Positions 54,385 to 64,000 of a stretch of 64,000 nt of DNA are shown one piece after another (position 1 is the stretch's first letter; each line of letters begins with the position of its first letter). Source of the DNA: Tunturiibacter gelidiferens. GTDB lineage: Bacteria; Acidobacteriota; Terriglobia; Terriglobales; Acidobacteriaceae. The position numbers and the translations under genes were made by a program. Location of the stretch: contig NZ_JACCCV010000001.1 of the NCBI RefSeq assembly GCF_013410115.1, forward strand, positions 1,922,001 through 1,986,000, in the 5' to 3' direction. Below the pieces are notes generated by a model. The model was not told the origin of the DNA. It saw only the letters and a program-made list of their open reading frames with translations, and did no database searches.

Positions 54385-55812
54385 TTGAGCGAATTTCGTG
54401 ATTTTCTGGAGCTTTCGTATGGCGAACTCGAGGACCTGAACCTTGCGGCGAAGGAGCAGCGCAGGAACCGGGTTGCGGCCGATGTGATTCGTGAAGAGCG
54501 GTTGAAGTACCTGACCGATGAGAGGCGGATCAAGGCCGTGACGGTGTTGTTCAGCGATCTCGAAGGCCGTCTGCACATGCTGGACTACGACAAGAAGTTC
54601 CTGGTGAAGAGCTACGACAACCTCACGTTTGACGGCTCGTCGATTCGCGGATTTACGGCGCAGCGGGAGAGCGATCTGCGGCTGGGGATCGACTGGAGCG
54701 CATTTTACTGGGTGCCGGCGGATGTGTTTGGCGCGGGCAAGGTGATGGTGTTCGGCGAGGTGATCGATAAGAACGGCGCGACGTACAGTGCTGATATTCG
54801 CGGGGTGCTGAAGCAGTTTTCGCAGGAGCTGTTCGATAAGAACGGCTACACGTTGAATGCGGCGAATGAGATTGAAGGGTTTCTGTTTGAAGGCATCGAC
54901 GCTGAGCGGAGCTATCACGATACGGGGAGCTTCGAGTATGTGAACAAGGGCGGGTACTATCACTCGCTGCCCGGGGATCCGCTGCGGGAGTTCATCGACA
55001 CGACGGCTGAAGTTCAGCGCTCGATGGGTTTTGAGAATGAGAAAGACCATCCTGAGGTGGCGCCTTCGCAGTTTGAGATTAACTACAGCTATGGCGAGGT
55101 GGTTGCAGCTGCGGACCAGATTCAGCTTTACAAGCTGATCTGTCGGCAGGTGGCGACACAGATGGGTATGACGGCGAGCTTTCTGCCAAAGCCCGTGGTG
55201 GGCGTAAATGGCAGCGGCATGCATACGAATATCTCGATTACCAAGGGCGGGAAGAATCTTTTCTGGGATCCGAAGGGTGAAGAAAAGATCTCGAAGATGG
55301 CGTGGCAGTTTACGGATCGTATCTTGACGCACGGCAATGATATTTGCCTGCTGCTGAATGCGAGTGTGAATGCATATCGCCGGCTCGATCCTCACTTTGA
55401 GGCGCCGAATCAGATCAAGGCTTCGGCGACGGATCGAGGATCGATGGTTCGGATTCCGATTGGGAATGAGAAGTCGGCGCGCGTGGAGGTTCGTTCGGTT
55501 GGGCCGGATGCGAATCCTTACCTGGTGCTGTACTCGATCTTCAAGAGCGGGCTGCATGGTGAGACCTCGAAGATCAAGAACCTGCGTCAGGCGGAGCGAT
55601 ATCTTCCAGATAACATCTACACGGCGCTTGAGAACTTCCGTGAGGCGGAGTGGACGACGGAGCTGCTGGGCGAGGATGTGAAGGCTCGGTATGCCGACCT
55701 GAAGCAAGCGTCGGCGGATCGTTGTGCGCGGTTGCTGGGGACGATCGTGAAGGCGCCTGAGGTGCAGTTCCACCACGATGTTTATAACCAGCTGCTCTGG
55801 AATATCTTCTGA
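54385..55812 (+). CDS. glnA: Glutamine synthetase (type I-like)
   Basis: A 475-residue enzyme which makes glutamine from glutamate, ammonia and ATP. An N-terminal extension of about 45 residues precedes the beta-grasp domain with DGSSIRGF. The catalytic part has EIEGFLFEG, EVAPSQFEINY, VNGSGMHTNIS and the YRRLDPHFEAPNQIKASATDRGSMVRIP loop. A TTG at 54385 is chosen because AAGGAG is seven bases upstream; the further upstream frame is not protein-like. The usual adenylylation loop with NLYDLPPEE is not found, so control by GlnE seems absent. A terminator follows at 55834-55866. Confidence 0.92.
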   Translation: MSEFRDFLELSYGELEDLNLAAKEQRRNRVAADVIREERLKYLTDERRIKAVTVLFSDLEGRLHMLDYDKKFLVKSYDNLTFDGSSIRGFTAQRESDLRLGIDWSAFYWVPADVFGAGKVMVFGEVIDKNGATYSADIRGVLKQFSQELFDKNGYTLNAANEIEGFLFEGIDAERSYHDTGSFEYVNKGGYYHSLPGDPLREFIDTTAEVQRSMGFENEKDHPEVAPSQFEINYSYGEVVAAADQIQLYKLICRQVATQMGMTASFLPKPVVGVNGSGMHTNISITKGGKNLFWDPKGEEKISKMAWQFTDRILTHGNDICLLLNASVNAYRRLDPHFEAPNQIKASATDRGSMVRIPIGNEKSARVEVRSVGPDANPYLVLYSIFKSGLHGETSKIKNLRQAERYLPDNIYTALENFREAEWTTELLGEDVKARYADLKQASADRCARLLGTIVKAPEVQFHHDVYNQLLWNIF

Positions 55813-55833
55813 AGTTTGCCCATGTATGTTTGC

Positions 55834-55866
55834 AAAGCCCTCGCTAATCGCGGGGGCTTTCGTTTT
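55834..55866 (+). terminator. Intrinsic terminator after glnA
   Basis: AAAGCCCTCGC pairs with CGCGGGGGCTTT, followed by CGTTTTATCC; starts 21 bp beyond the glnA stop codon. Confidence 0.8.
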
Positions 55867-55892
55867 ATCCCAACAAAAACGGGAAAATCCGG

Positions 55893-56195
55893 TCAATTCG
55901 AATTAGGAATGTAAAAGCGCCTTACCAACTCCGCAAAGCAAATGTTAAGAAGAGCCGACAAAAAAAACAGCGGGAGATCATAGAACGCCGTCAGAAAAGA
56001 AAAAAGCCAGTGCGGTAATGAATCAATGGAGGAGATAAAAAACCACGGAAGCGTAACGATGATAGTAGGGATAAACGACACTCCGTCCGCATCCTTGACG
56101 GCCAATCCAAACAAGAAAGTCAGAGCGACAACCGCAATATATGTGCAGCATGCCACGGTGAATCTGCGGCTGGGGGAGTTCGTCATGCCAGCCAT
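55893..56195 (-). CDS. Small membrane protein of unknown function, AT-rich
   Basis: A 100-residue protein with two or three hydrophobic segments (YIAVVALTFLFGLAV, FIPTIIVTLPWFFIS, FSFLTAFYDLPLFFLSALLNICF). The sampled line is 43% GC, below the flanking genes. The reading frame starts at ATG 56195 with GAGAGG upstream. No family is recognised. Confidence 0.5.
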   Translation of the reverse strand: MAGMTNSPSRRFTVACCTYIAVVALTFLFGLAVKDADGVSFIPTIIVTLPWFFISSIDSLPHWLFSFLTAFYDLPLFFLSALLNICFAELVRRFYIPNSN

Positions 56196-56325
56196 CCTCT
56201 CACTCGTACAACAGCCTTACAAGCTCTCCGATTGATTGAGGGCAACAAGCAGTCCGGTTCACATAATGTTGACATAAGGAATCGGGTGCTGCATTCTGCT
56301 CGTGTTGTGCGGACGGAGGGTTCAG

Positions 56326-57105
56326 TTGGAGACGGAACGATCTTCGTTGTTGGCGCCTGCGGCGGTGGTTGGAGTTTGTTTGCTGCTGGGGTTGGTGGTG
56401 GGTGGATGGGTGTTGGGGTCGCAGATTAAGGACATCAAGCTGGCGGATCGGTACGTGACGGTGAAGGGGCTGGTGGAGCGGACGGTGAAGTCCGATAATG
56501 CGATCTGGCCGGTGAGTTTCAAGGAGGCGGGGAACGATCTGCCGCAGGTATTTGCGAAGAGTGAGACAGATAAGAATTCGGTGTTGAAGTTCTTTGCGAC
56601 GCAGGGAGTGCAACCGAACGAGATTTCGGTGGGGCAGATTAAGGTAACGGACAAGCTGGCGAATGAATACGGCGGGACTAATACCGGGCCGCGATACATT
56701 GTGGAGCAGACGGTGACGGTGCAGTCGAAGGACGTGGACAGGATTGCGAAGGCGGGGCAGAAGACGGCGGAGCTGGTGCAGGCGGGGATCGTAGTTGGTG
56801 GAGGGAACGGGCAGGGTGGGATTCGGTATGAATTTACGGGGCTGAATGCGTTGAAGCCGGACATGATTACAGAGGCGACGAGGAATGCGCGGGCTTCGGC
56901 GGATCGGTTTGCGGCGGATTCGGGAAGTCAGGTGGGGTCGATTCGTTCGGCGAATCAGGGAGTGTTCTCAATCTCGCCTGCGGGTGGAATTGAGGAAGGG
57001 GTCGTCGCACAGGATGAAGGCGGCTCAGGCATGCCAAGCTCGGACGCGAGCATCATGAAGAAGGTGCGCGTGGTGTCGACGGTGGATTATTATCTTGTTC
57101 GATAA
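56326..57105 (+). CDS. SIMPL-domain (DUF541) protein
   Basis: A 259-residue envelope protein with an N-terminal transmembrane anchor (AAVVGVCLLLGLVVGGWVLG). The SIMPL domain follows: DRYVTVKGLVERTVKSDNAIWPVSFKE, VGQIKVTDK and the C-terminal MKKVRVVSTVDYYL strand. A TTG at 56326 with GGAGGG five bases upstream is chosen; earlier in-frame starts lack a site. Family members are periplasmic with a poorly known role in stress. It is 81 bp before icd on the same strand. Confidence 0.85.
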   Translation: METERSSLLAPAAVVGVCLLLGLVVGGWVLGSQIKDIKLADRYVTVKGLVERTVKSDNAIWPVSFKEAGNDLPQVFAKSETDKNSVLKFFATQGVQPNEISVGQIKVTDKLANEYGGTNTGPRYIVEQTVTVQSKDVDRIAKAGQKTAELVQAGIVVGGGNGQGGIRYEFTGLNALKPDMITEATRNARASADRFAADSGSQVGSIRSANQGVFSISPAGGIEEGVVAQDEGGSGMPSSDASIMKKVRVVSTVDYYLVR

Positions 57106-57186
57106 ACGCACGCGTGTGCCGCATACCGGTTGCCACTCGTCTTGCGTGGATGGTAGCCTCGGTCTTCGATTTCTTCTGCGGAGACG

Positions 57187-58593
57187 ATGACGATGCAAAC
57201 GAGCTACAACGGGATTCCAGTGCCGGCGAATGGGCAGGCGATCGAGTACAGCAACGGGAAGTTTACGATTCCCGACCATCCGATTATTCCGTTTATCGAG
57301 GGAGATGGGACGGGGCGAGATATCTGGAAGGCTTCGCAGCGAGTGTTCGATGCGGCCGTGGCGAAGGCTTATGGCGGGAAGCGGTCAGTGGCGTGGTATG
57401 AGGTGCTGGCAGGGGAGAAGGCTTATCGCCAGACGAAGAACTGGTTGCCTGATGACACGGTGAAAGCTACAGTGGATTTTCGCGTGTCGATCAAAGGGCC
57501 ACTGACGACGCCGGTGGGTGGTGGGATTCGCAGCTTGAATGTGGCGCTGCGGCAGTTGATGGATCTTTACCAGTGCGTGCGGCCGGTGAAGTACTACGCG
57601 GGTGTGCCGAGCCCGGTGAAACATCCGGAGAAGTTGAATGTGGTGATCTTCCGGGAGAATACGGAGGACATTTATGCGGGGATCGAGTTTCGGCAGGGTA
57701 CGCCTGAGGCTGACAAGTTCATCGCGTTTGTGAACGACGACATGCTGAAGGGGACCAAGAAGAAGATTCGGCTGGACTCGGGTGTGGGGGTGAAGCCGAT
57801 CTCGATTACGGGGTCGAAACGACTGGTGCGAGCGGCGATTCAGTATGCGCTCGATAACAAACGCAAGACCGTGACGCTGGTGCATAAAGGAAATATTCAG
57901 AAGTTCACCGAAGGGGCCTTCCGCGAGTGGGGGTATGAGGTTGCTTCGCAGGAGTTTCGTGAGCAGACGGTGACAGAGCGCGAGAGTTGGATTCTGGGTA
58001 ACGTCGAGGCGAATCCTAAGCTGACGCCGGAGGAGAACGCTGCACTGATTGAGCCGGGCATTGAGTTTGCGGCCAAGGAGTTTGGTGAAGAGGTGATCGC
58101 TGAGGTGAAGTCGGTTCTGGCTTCGATTGGTGAGTCGCACGGCGGCGGCAAGTGGAAGACGAAGATACTGATCAACGATCGGATTGCGGACTCGATCTTT
58201 CAGCAGATTATTTTGCGGCCTGAGGACTACAGCGTGCTGGCGACGACAAATCTGAATGGAGATTATATTTCGGATGCTGCTGCGGCCCAGGTCGGCGGGT
58301 TGGGAATTGCGCCGGGTGGGAATATCGGCGATGGATACGCAGTGTTCGAAGCGACACACGGCACGGCTCCGAAGTATGCGGACAAAGATGTGATCAATCC
58401 TGGGTCGGTGATTCTTTCGGGCGTGATGCTGTTTGATTTTCTGGGATGGACCGAGGCGGCGAGGCTGATCGAAAGCTCGATGGAGAAGACGATTGGGCAG
58501 AAGTTCGTGACGTACGACTTCGAGCGCGGGATGCAGGGTGCGACGAAGGCGAAGACGAGCGAGTTTGCGACGCGCATGATCGAGAACATGTAG
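57187..58593 (+). CDS. icd: Isocitrate dehydrogenase (NADP+)
   Basis: A 468-residue enzyme which oxidises isocitrate to 2-oxoglutarate. Substrate and metal motifs are visible: [11 protein letters not shown] near residue 36, [13 protein letters not shown] near 111 (the serine is the site phosphorylated by AceK in E. coli), [12 protein letters not shown] and [11 protein letters not shown]. The coenzyme loop [17 protein letters not shown] has the Lys-Tyr pair typical for NADP+ use. GGAGACG precedes the ATG. mdh follows on the same strand, 157 bp downstream. Confidence 0.95.
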   Translation: MTMQTSYNGIPVPANGQAIEYSNGKFTIPDHPIIPFIEGDGTGRDIWKASQRVFDAAVAKAYGGKRSVAWYEVLAGEKAYRQTKNWLPDDTVKATVDFRVSIKGPLTTPVGGGIRSLNVALRQLMDLYQCVRPVKYYAGVPSPVKHPEKLNVVIFRENTEDIYAGIEFRQGTPEADKFIAFVNDDMLKGTKKKIRLDSGVGVKPISITGSKRLVRAAIQYALDNKRKTVTLVHKGNIQKFTEGAFREWGYEVASQEFREQTVTERESWILGNVEANPKLTPEENAALIEPGIEFAAKEFGEEVIAEVKSVLASIGESHGGGKWKTKILINDRIADSIFQQIILRPEDYSVLATTNLNGDYISDAAAAQVGGLGIAPGGNIGDGYAVFEATHGTAPKYADKDVINPGSVILSGVMLFDFLGWTEAARLIESSMEKTIGQKFVTYDFERGMQGATKAKTSEFATRMIENM

Positions 58594-58744
58594 TAAAGGG
58601 TGGGGATGGCTTGCAGTTTCTAAGCTGTCCCCATTTTGTTTGTCTTGGGGAGTGTGCGGTATTCGTTCGGCGTGGGCGATATTGAACGCGAAGCCCGCGG
58701 GTCGACTCTAGAATAGAGAGTGATAGCGGTACGCGACGCGATAA

Positions 58745-59683
<939 letters not shown>

Positions 59684-59710
59684 GAGCGCTGCTGCGAAGT
59701 CAGAACGTTT

Positions 59711-59745
59711 AGAGCGGCCCGCTAAAACGGACCGCTCTTTTTTTG
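59711..59745 (+). terminator. Intrinsic terminator after mdh
   Basis: AGAGCGGCCCG pairs with CGGACCGCTCT apart from one mismatch, and the right arm runs straight into TTTTTTT. It lies 27 bp beyond the mdh stop. Confidence 0.85.
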
Positions 59746-59774
59746 AATCATGCCCAGGATGAGGTGAGCACTCT

Positions 59775-60536
59775 TTACTTTCTTGCGATGAGGACAGGCT
59801 GATAGAACTTTGTCTCTGCGGGTTCAAGCCACTGAATCGTGGTGAAGCCGGCATCGTGAAGAGAGGTGGAGAGATCGTTTCGGAGTAAGGCGCGATAACG
59901 GGAGACGTAATGCTTTACCGTCCATTGTGCTGATCTTTCGAAGGAGAGATAGAGATGGACGTCGTATTCCTCGCCGTCCCAATCCCAGACCTGATGAACG
60001 ATGCGGCGCTGGCCTCTTGGTCCGTACATTGAGGGGGCTTGTATGGACGGACGTGTTTGAATCAGGTGATCGTAGTCTCGAATCGTCGCTACCACTATGC
60101 CGTCGGGTCTCAGTTTGCCAGCTATCTCGCGTAATGCCTGATCGCGATCTTCTCTGAAGAGCAGGTGGGGTAGCGCATTGTCTGCGGCTAGAACGACATC
60201 AAAGTTTTCTTCGGGGATGGGACTGAGATCACGCATGTCTGCTACGTGAAACTGAATCTTCAGTCCTCGAAGGCTGGCTTCTCTTGCTGCGCGTGCGACG
60301 GAGGCTCGGCTTTGATCAGAGGCGACCAAGCTGTGCCCTCGCATGGATAATCCAAGCGTTTGAGTTCCTATTCCGCAGGCACAGTCCAGAACAAGAGGCG
60401 CGACTTGGTTTGTGTATCTCTCCAACAACGGGCCGAGAGTTGCTGCCTGTCTCTCGATGCTTTGGCTCCAATCCTTGAAGATGAGATGGTAGTGGTCGGC
60501 CAAATCGTCATAGAAGGTGTCCGTCGATGTGTCCAT
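59775..60536 (-). CDS. Class I SAM-dependent methyltransferase
   Basis: A 253-residue protein. A class I methyltransferase fold is seen from motif I VLDCACGIGTQTLGLS at about residue 47 to motif II VASDQSRASV, FDVVLAADNALPHLL and the later LRPDGIVVATIRD. The substrate is unknown; it may be a glycine/sarcosine N-methyltransferase-like protein. MDTSTDTFYDDLADHYHLIF is typical of the N-terminus, so the start at 60536 is preferred over 60587, which lies against the terminator of the upstream cyclophilin gene. Confidence 0.85.
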   Translation of the reverse strand: MDTSTDTFYDDLADHYHLIFKDWSQSIERQAATLGPLLERYTNQVAPLVLDCACGIGTQTLGLSMRGHSLVASDQSRASVARAAREASLRGLKIQFHVADMRDLSPIPEENFDVVLAADNALPHLLFREDRDQALREIAGKLRPDGIVVATIRDYDHLIQTRPSIQAPSMYGPRGQRRIVHQVWDWDGEEYDVHLYLSFERSAQWTVKHYVSRYRALLRNDLSTSLHDAGFTTIQWLEPAETKFYQPVLIARK

Positions 60537-60590
60537 AGGCTTCTTGGTAAGTGAAGATATCATGCGTTGCCGATGGTGTTGCTTCATGAG

Positions 60591-60619
60591 AAAAGCCCGC
60601 TCTTGTGAGCGGGCCTTTT
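60591..60619 (-). terminator. Intrinsic terminator after the cytoplasmic cyclophilin gene
   Basis: AAAAGCCCGCTC (60591-60602) and GAGCGGGCCTTTT (60607-60619) form a stem with one bulge; on the minus strand it ends in GGGCTTTTC. It lies 21 bp past the cyclophilin stop. Confidence 0.8.
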
Positions 60620-60639
60620 GTTGGATTGCGAGCTGTTGG

Positions 60640-61161
60640 TTAGGCGATACGTTCGATGGTGACGGACTCGAGGACGACTGGGGTTTTGGGGCGGTCCATG
60701 CCGTCTTTACTGACCTTGGAGATTTTCTCGACGATGTCGTAGCCTTCGACTACTTCGCCGAAGATGGTGTGTTTGCCGGTGAGCCAGCTGGTGTCGGCGA
60801 CTGTGATAAAGAACTGGCTGCCATTGGTATTGGGGCCGGCGTTGGCCATGGCGAGCTTGCCCTTCTCCTGGAAGCCATGCTTGGAGCCCTTGGTCTCGTC
60901 GGCGAATTTGTAGCCGGGGCCGCCCATGCCGGTGCCTTCAGGATCGCCGCCCTGGATCATGAACTGAGGGATGACGCGGTGGAAGATGGTTCCGTCGTAG
61001 AGCTTTGCGCCCTTCTTGCTGCGGCTGTTCCACTCCTTCGTGCCTTCGGCGAGGCCGATGAAGTTGGCTACGGTTTCTGGTGCGTCCTTCTCGAAGAGCT
61101 CGCAGACGACGGTTCCTTCACTGGTCTTGAAGGTGGCATAAGTGCCTGGTTTGGTTGGCAT
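60640..61161 (-). CDS. Peptidyl-prolyl cis-trans isomerase, cyclophilin type (cytoplasmic)
   Basis: A 173-residue cyclophilin that speeds proline isomerisation in protein folding. Family segments are YDGTIFHRVIPQFMIQGGD (catalytic Arg), GKLAMANAGPNTNGSQFFIT and LTGKHTIFGEVVEGYDIV. There is no signal peptide. AAGGAG eight bases before the ATG at 61161 fixes the start; the longer frame upstream overlaps the next gene's coding region. The next gene upstream is a secreted paralogue. Confidence 0.95.
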   Translation of the reverse strand: MPTKPGTYATFKTSEGTVVCELFEKDAPETVANFIGLAEGTKEWNSRSKKGAKLYDGTIFHRVIPQFMIQGGDPEGTGMGGPGYKFADETKGSKHGFQEKGKLAMANAGPNTNGSQFFITVADTSWLTGKHTIFGEVVEGYDIVEKISKVSKDGMDRPKTPVVLESVTIERIA

Positions 61162-61241
61162 TTCGAAATCTCCTTGCAGTGACAGGTTGATTGCTTTGTT
61201 AGCAGAGAGGCGTTTCCGTTTGGATCGCGGAGGCCGGAAGG

Positions 61242-61988
61242 TTATTTGGGCGGTGCTGCTGCGGCGGCTGGAGTCGCGGGCGCTGCGGTGGATGCCACGG
61301 GGAGAGGAGGAATTGGCTGTCCCTCGCGGACGATGGTGACGCGATTGATGACGACCGGGGTAAGCGGCTTGTCGCTGGAGTTGCGATCGACGCGCGCGAT
61401 GGAGGCTACGAGCAGAATGGTGTGGGCGTCGCACTGGCCGAAGATGGTGTGTTTGCCGTTGAGTTGCGGGACTTCGGCTTCGGTGATGAAGAACTGTGAG
61501 CCGTTGGTGCCGCCGCCGGATGGGCCGGGGCCTGCGTTGGCCATGGCGAGGAGGCCAGGCTGGTCGAAGGTGAGGTCGGGGTCGATCTCATCCTGGAAGA
61601 AGTAGCCGGGGTCGCCGGTGCCGTCGCCAACACGATCGCCGCCCTGAATCATGAAGTTGGGTATAACGCGATGGAAGGTGGTGCCGTTGTAGTAGGGCTG
61701 ATGGTGCATCTTTTGAAGGGTTTTGGGGTCGGTCCAGTCTTTAGTGCCCTCGGCGAGGCCTATGAAATTGGCGACGGTGACGGGGGCTTGTTTGTCGTAG
61801 AGCTTGCAGGTGAGTCGGCCCATGGTGGTGTCGATGACGGCGGTGGGGCCGGTGGGGACGACGGGAGCCTTGATGTTGCTGGTGGTGCTGGGAGCGTCGG
61901 GTAGAGCGTCGGCGGGGGGCGGCGGGGTCGACTGCGCCTGGACGGATGCGGCGAAGGCCAGGGAGAGTGCGAGAGTACGAAGCATCAT
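61242..61988 (-). CDS. Peptidyl-prolyl cis-trans isomerase, cyclophilin type (exported)
   Basis: A 248-residue cyclophilin with a signal peptide (LRTLALSLAFAASVQAQ), a Pro-rich linker, then the cyclophilin domain from about 55 to 215 (YNGTTFHRVIPNFMIQGGD, NGSQFFITEAEVPQLNGKHTIFGQ) and a Pro/Ala-rich C-terminal tail. The Trp that usually binds cyclosporin is not evident. It is 80 bp upstream of the cytoplasmic paralogue, on the same strand, so a tandem duplication with re-targeting is likely. Confidence 0.92.
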   Translation of the reverse strand: MMLRTLALSLAFAASVQAQSTPPPPADALPDAPSTTSNIKAPVVPTGPTAVIDTTMGRLTCKLYDKQAPVTVANFIGLAEGTKDWTDPKTLQKMHHQPYYNGTTFHRVIPNFMIQGGDRVGDGTGDPGYFFQDEIDPDLTFDQPGLLAMANAGPGPSGGGTNGSQFFITEAEVPQLNGKHTIFGQCDAHTILLVASIARVDRNSSDKPLTPVVINRVTIVREGQPIPPLPVASTAAPATPAAAAAPPK

Positions 61989-62051
61989 GCGGTTTGTAGC
62001 TCCAATAAACAGGCTAACGCAGACGGGCGGTGGGGGCAATGTGGGGTGTGA

Positions 62052-62609
62052 TCACAGAATGCGTCGAATGAGGCTGCGCATGAGTTCCAGACAGCCCCCG
62101 TAGACGACGTGCGCGGCCCAGTGTTGGAGATGGTCGGTGGCTGGAGTGTCTGTCTGAGACGGCGAGAGTTGGAGGGCGGGCACGGCGACTTCGTCTGCGG
62201 CGAGGAAGAGAAGAGTGCCGAAGGCGGTTCCGGCGCCGGTGGTGACTTCGGGAAGGAGTTCCGCCGAGACGCTATAAACGACTCCCATCAGCGTGCCAAA
62301 GGTGTAGTGAACGGCCTGGCCGGCGGCTTTCTTTTTTTCGTCGTCGAGTTGGGTTCCCGAAACTTCCGCGATCTTACGAGCAACGATTTCAGTTGAGCCC
62401 TCTTGTTGAGCGGCCTGGCGTTCCTGTTGCTGTTGATCATGGACGATCTTGTCTTCCGGCTCTCCCTGGGTCAGTTTAATCTGCTTCTCAGCAACTTTTT
62501 GGCCTGCTGCAACGAGCTTTTGAAACTGATCCATGATGAGGGTCGCGGTGATACCCGCAGCGATTCCTGTGACGATTCCTCTTAGGACAGATGGTTTGTC
62601 TCGACGCAT
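62052..62609 (-). CDS. DUF1440 (YagU-like) inner-membrane protein
   Basis: A 185-residue protein. An N-terminal membrane segment (GIVTGIAAGITATLIMDQFQ) and the VHYTFGTLMGVVYSVSAELLPEV ... GTAFGTLLFLAADEVAVPALQLSP region match DUF1440, whose E. coli member YagU affects acid resistance. A charged, Gln-rich helix (about 55-100) lies between the membrane parts. The ATG at 62609 has AGAGG upstream. It faces the monooxygenase gene divergently. Confidence 0.8.
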   Translation of the reverse strand: MRRDKPSVLRGIVTGIAAGITATLIMDQFQKLVAAGQKVAEKQIKLTQGEPEDKIVHDQQQQERQAAQQEGSTEIVARKIAEVSGTQLDDEKKKAAGQAVHYTFGTLMGVVYSVSAELLPEVTTGAGTAFGTLLFLAADEVAVPALQLSPSQTDTPATDHLQHWAAHVVYGGCLELMRSLIRRIL

Positions 62610-62689
62610 GTGGTACCTCTTGCGACTCAGATGCATAAGCTTGTAACGGAGTTTGAATTTCGGCATCTCACTGGCAGGAGGATTTTGAG

Positions 62690-62989
62690 ATGGCGAAGTT
62701 TGCGTTGTATGCGGAGTTGAAGGCGAAACCGGGGAAAGAAGCGGATGTCGAGGCTTTCCTGAAGAAAGGTGCGGAGATGGCGAAAGCAGAGGCTGGGACC
62801 GTGCACTGGTATGGGTTCAAGGAAGATAAAGGTGGGTTTTTTGGCGTGTTCGACACCTTCAACGATGAAGCAGGGCGCGATGCTCATCTGAATGGGGAGA
62901 TTGCGAAGGCGTTGATGGCGAATGCGGAGACGCTGTTTTCGGAGGCTCCGAAGATTCACAAGATTAGTTTGATCGCTGAGAAGGTTTAG
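62690..62989 (+). CDS. Antibiotic biosynthesis monooxygenase (ABM) domain protein
   Basis: A 99-residue small protein with the alpha/beta dimeric barrel of the ABM family (FALYAELKAKPGKEADVEAFL, WYGFKEDKGGFFGVFDTFNDEAGRDAHLNGE). Members act as cofactor-free monooxygenases or as quinone- or heme-binding proteins; function here is not known. AGGAGG precedes the ATG. Confidence 0.88.
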   Translation: MAKFALYAELKAKPGKEADVEAFLKKGAEMAKAEAGTVHWYGFKEDKGGFFGVFDTFNDEAGRDAHLNGEIAKALMANAETLFSEAPKIHKISLIAEKV

Positions 62990-63018
62990 TTTTCTCTGCG
63001 CGTCAGATGGCAGATTGG

Positions 63019-64000
63019 CTATGGGTTGTGATCGGAGGCGGCTTGCACATCGCGGAAGACGCGGAGCAGGTTGCCTCCGAGTAGTTTGTGCATGTCGTCG
63101 GCGGTGTAGCCGCGAGCCATGAGAGCGGCTGTGATCTTTGGCAGGTCGGCTGCGGAGTCAATGCCGGCGGGTGGGACCGGGATTCCGTCGAAGTCGGTGC
63201 CGATGCCGACGTGATCGATTCCGGCGATCTTGATGACGTGATCAAAGTGATCGATGAGTGAGTTGAAGGGCGCGCGGCCGATCTTTGCGGCGAACTCGCG
63301 GTCGACCTTGTCGGAGGCGGTGTAGGGGACGGGGAGGCCCTTGGCTTGGTAGTCGGCTTCGAGGGCCTGCTGTGCTTTCTTTCGTTCGGGTTCCTGTGCG
63401 GCCCAGGCTTTGCGCCAGTTCTCGTCGATGAAGGCGGGGAAGAAGTTGACCATGACGACGCCGTTGTTCTTCTTCATAGCGAGGAGCATCTCGTCGGTCA
63501 TGTTGCGGGCGGCGTGAGTGAGAGCGCGGGCTGAGGAGTGGGACGCGATGACGGGAGTGCGAGTTGTGGCGATGACGTCCCAGAAGGTTTTATCGGAGAC
63601 GTGGGAGATGTCGACCATCATGCCGAGGCGGTTCATCTCTGCTACGACTTGTTTGCCGAAGGGGGTGAGGCCGTTGTGATGGTGGACTTTTTCGTCCTCG
63701 ATGTCGCCTGAGGAGTCGGCCCAGTTGTTGGTGTTGGACCAGGTGAGGGTCATGTAGCGGACGCCGAGGCGATAGTAGTCGCGGAGAAGGCCGAGATCGT
63801 TTTCGATGGAGTGGCCGCCTTCGATGCCCATGAGGACGGCGAACTTTCCTTGTGCGTGGGTGGCGATGATGTCGTCGGCGGAGACGCAGAGGGCGAGTTT
63901 GTCGGGGTGTTTACGGACCTGCTCGAGGGTGCCGTCGATGAGCGAGAGAGTGCGGTGGGCGCTGGCGTTGGCGGAGTATTGGCCGGGGTCGACCCAGATG
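63019..64000 (-). CDS. Membrane dipeptidase-like protein (peptidase M19), C-terminal part (runs off the right edge)
   Basis: The minus-strand frame runs from the right edge to a stop at 63019, about 327 codons. Metal-site motifs of renal-dipeptidase-like M19 enzymes are visible: GIEGGHSIENDL, VDISHVSDKTFWD, PVIASHSSARAL and VGIGTDFDGIP. The N-terminal part with the first metal ligands and any signal peptide lies outside the window. These zinc enzymes cut dipeptides, often with D-residues. Confidence 0.92.
   Translation of the reverse strand, partial: IWVDPGQYSANASAHRTLSLIDGTLEQVRKHPDKLALCVSADDIIATHAQGKFAVLMGIEGGHSIENDLGLLRDYYRLGVRYMTLTWSNTNNWADSSGDIEDEKVHHHNGLTPFGKQVVAEMNRLGMMVDISHVSDKTFWDVIATTRTPVIASHSSARALTHAARNMTDEMLLAMKKNNGVVMVNFFPAFIDENWRKAWAAQEPERKKAQQALEADYQAKGLPVPYTASDKVDREFAAKIGRAPFNSLIDHFDHVIKIAGIDHVGIGTDFDGIPVPPAGIDSAADLPKITAALMARGYTADDMHKLLGGNLLRVFRDVQAASDHNP

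Overview
The window looks like a chromosomal segment of an Acidobacteriota, most likely the Terriglobia (subdivision 1: Granulicella, Edaphobacter, Terriglobus type). The grounds are two roughly 1,175-residue Oar-like TonB-dependent transporters with an N-terminal carboxypeptidase-regulatory-like domain, Tat-exported Gfo/Idh and sugar isomerase genes, many glycoside-degradation genes, about 60% GC, and short GC-rich repeats between genes. Family assignments come from reading the translated sequence, not from database searches. No tRNA, rRNA, CRISPR array, insertion sequence or phage gene was seen.

Layout. 0-1.3 kb: 5' part of a propeller-type sensor gene. 1.5-8.6 kb: L-rhamnose catabolism, with a regulator that joins an IclR-type helix-turn-helix to a sugar-binding domain, a fused rhamnulose-1-phosphate aldolase/dehydrogenase, rhamnulokinase, an RNB exonuclease and a second class II aldolase. 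9-24.4 kb, minus strand: a carbohydrate locus with two tandem GH39 enzymes, two TonB transporters and, between the transporters, a STAS protein and three Tat-signal proteins (two sugar isomerase-like, one Gfo/Idh). LacI-type operator palindromes precede the first transporter. 24.6-33.7 kb: doxX, pyrE, a TetR regulator with a divergent target pair and a clear operator, a CPBP protease and uvrA. 33.9-42.8 kb: mixed metabolism (nitroreductase, hydrolase, ubiX, YkgJ, PRISE-type reductase, secreted GH32 fructanase) with several small or AT-rich orphan genes.

42.8-53 kb: purB, a glutaredoxin-like protein, an isochorismatase-fold protein without its catalytic cysteine, an SDR, a TadA read in frame into a DUF3175/histone-like protein, an HD protein, and the putrescine genes aguA and aguB separated by an oppositely oriented di-heme cytochrome gene. 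53-64 kb: aldo/keto reductase, glutamine synthetase, SIMPL protein, the TCA genes icd and mdh, two cyclophilins, a monooxygenase and a truncated M19 dipeptidase.

The most unusual non-coding signal is a composite element present three times, upstream of pyrE, ubiX and aguA. Each copy has a 33-bp promoter-like core with fixed internal spacing, a TTGACAG box on its upstream side, and a GC-rich end next to the start codon. Two copies also have a terminator-like hairpin just after the core and paired 29-nt units. A 192-bp near-palindrome at 36.8 kb and the TadA-DUF3175 fusion are the other strongest leads.
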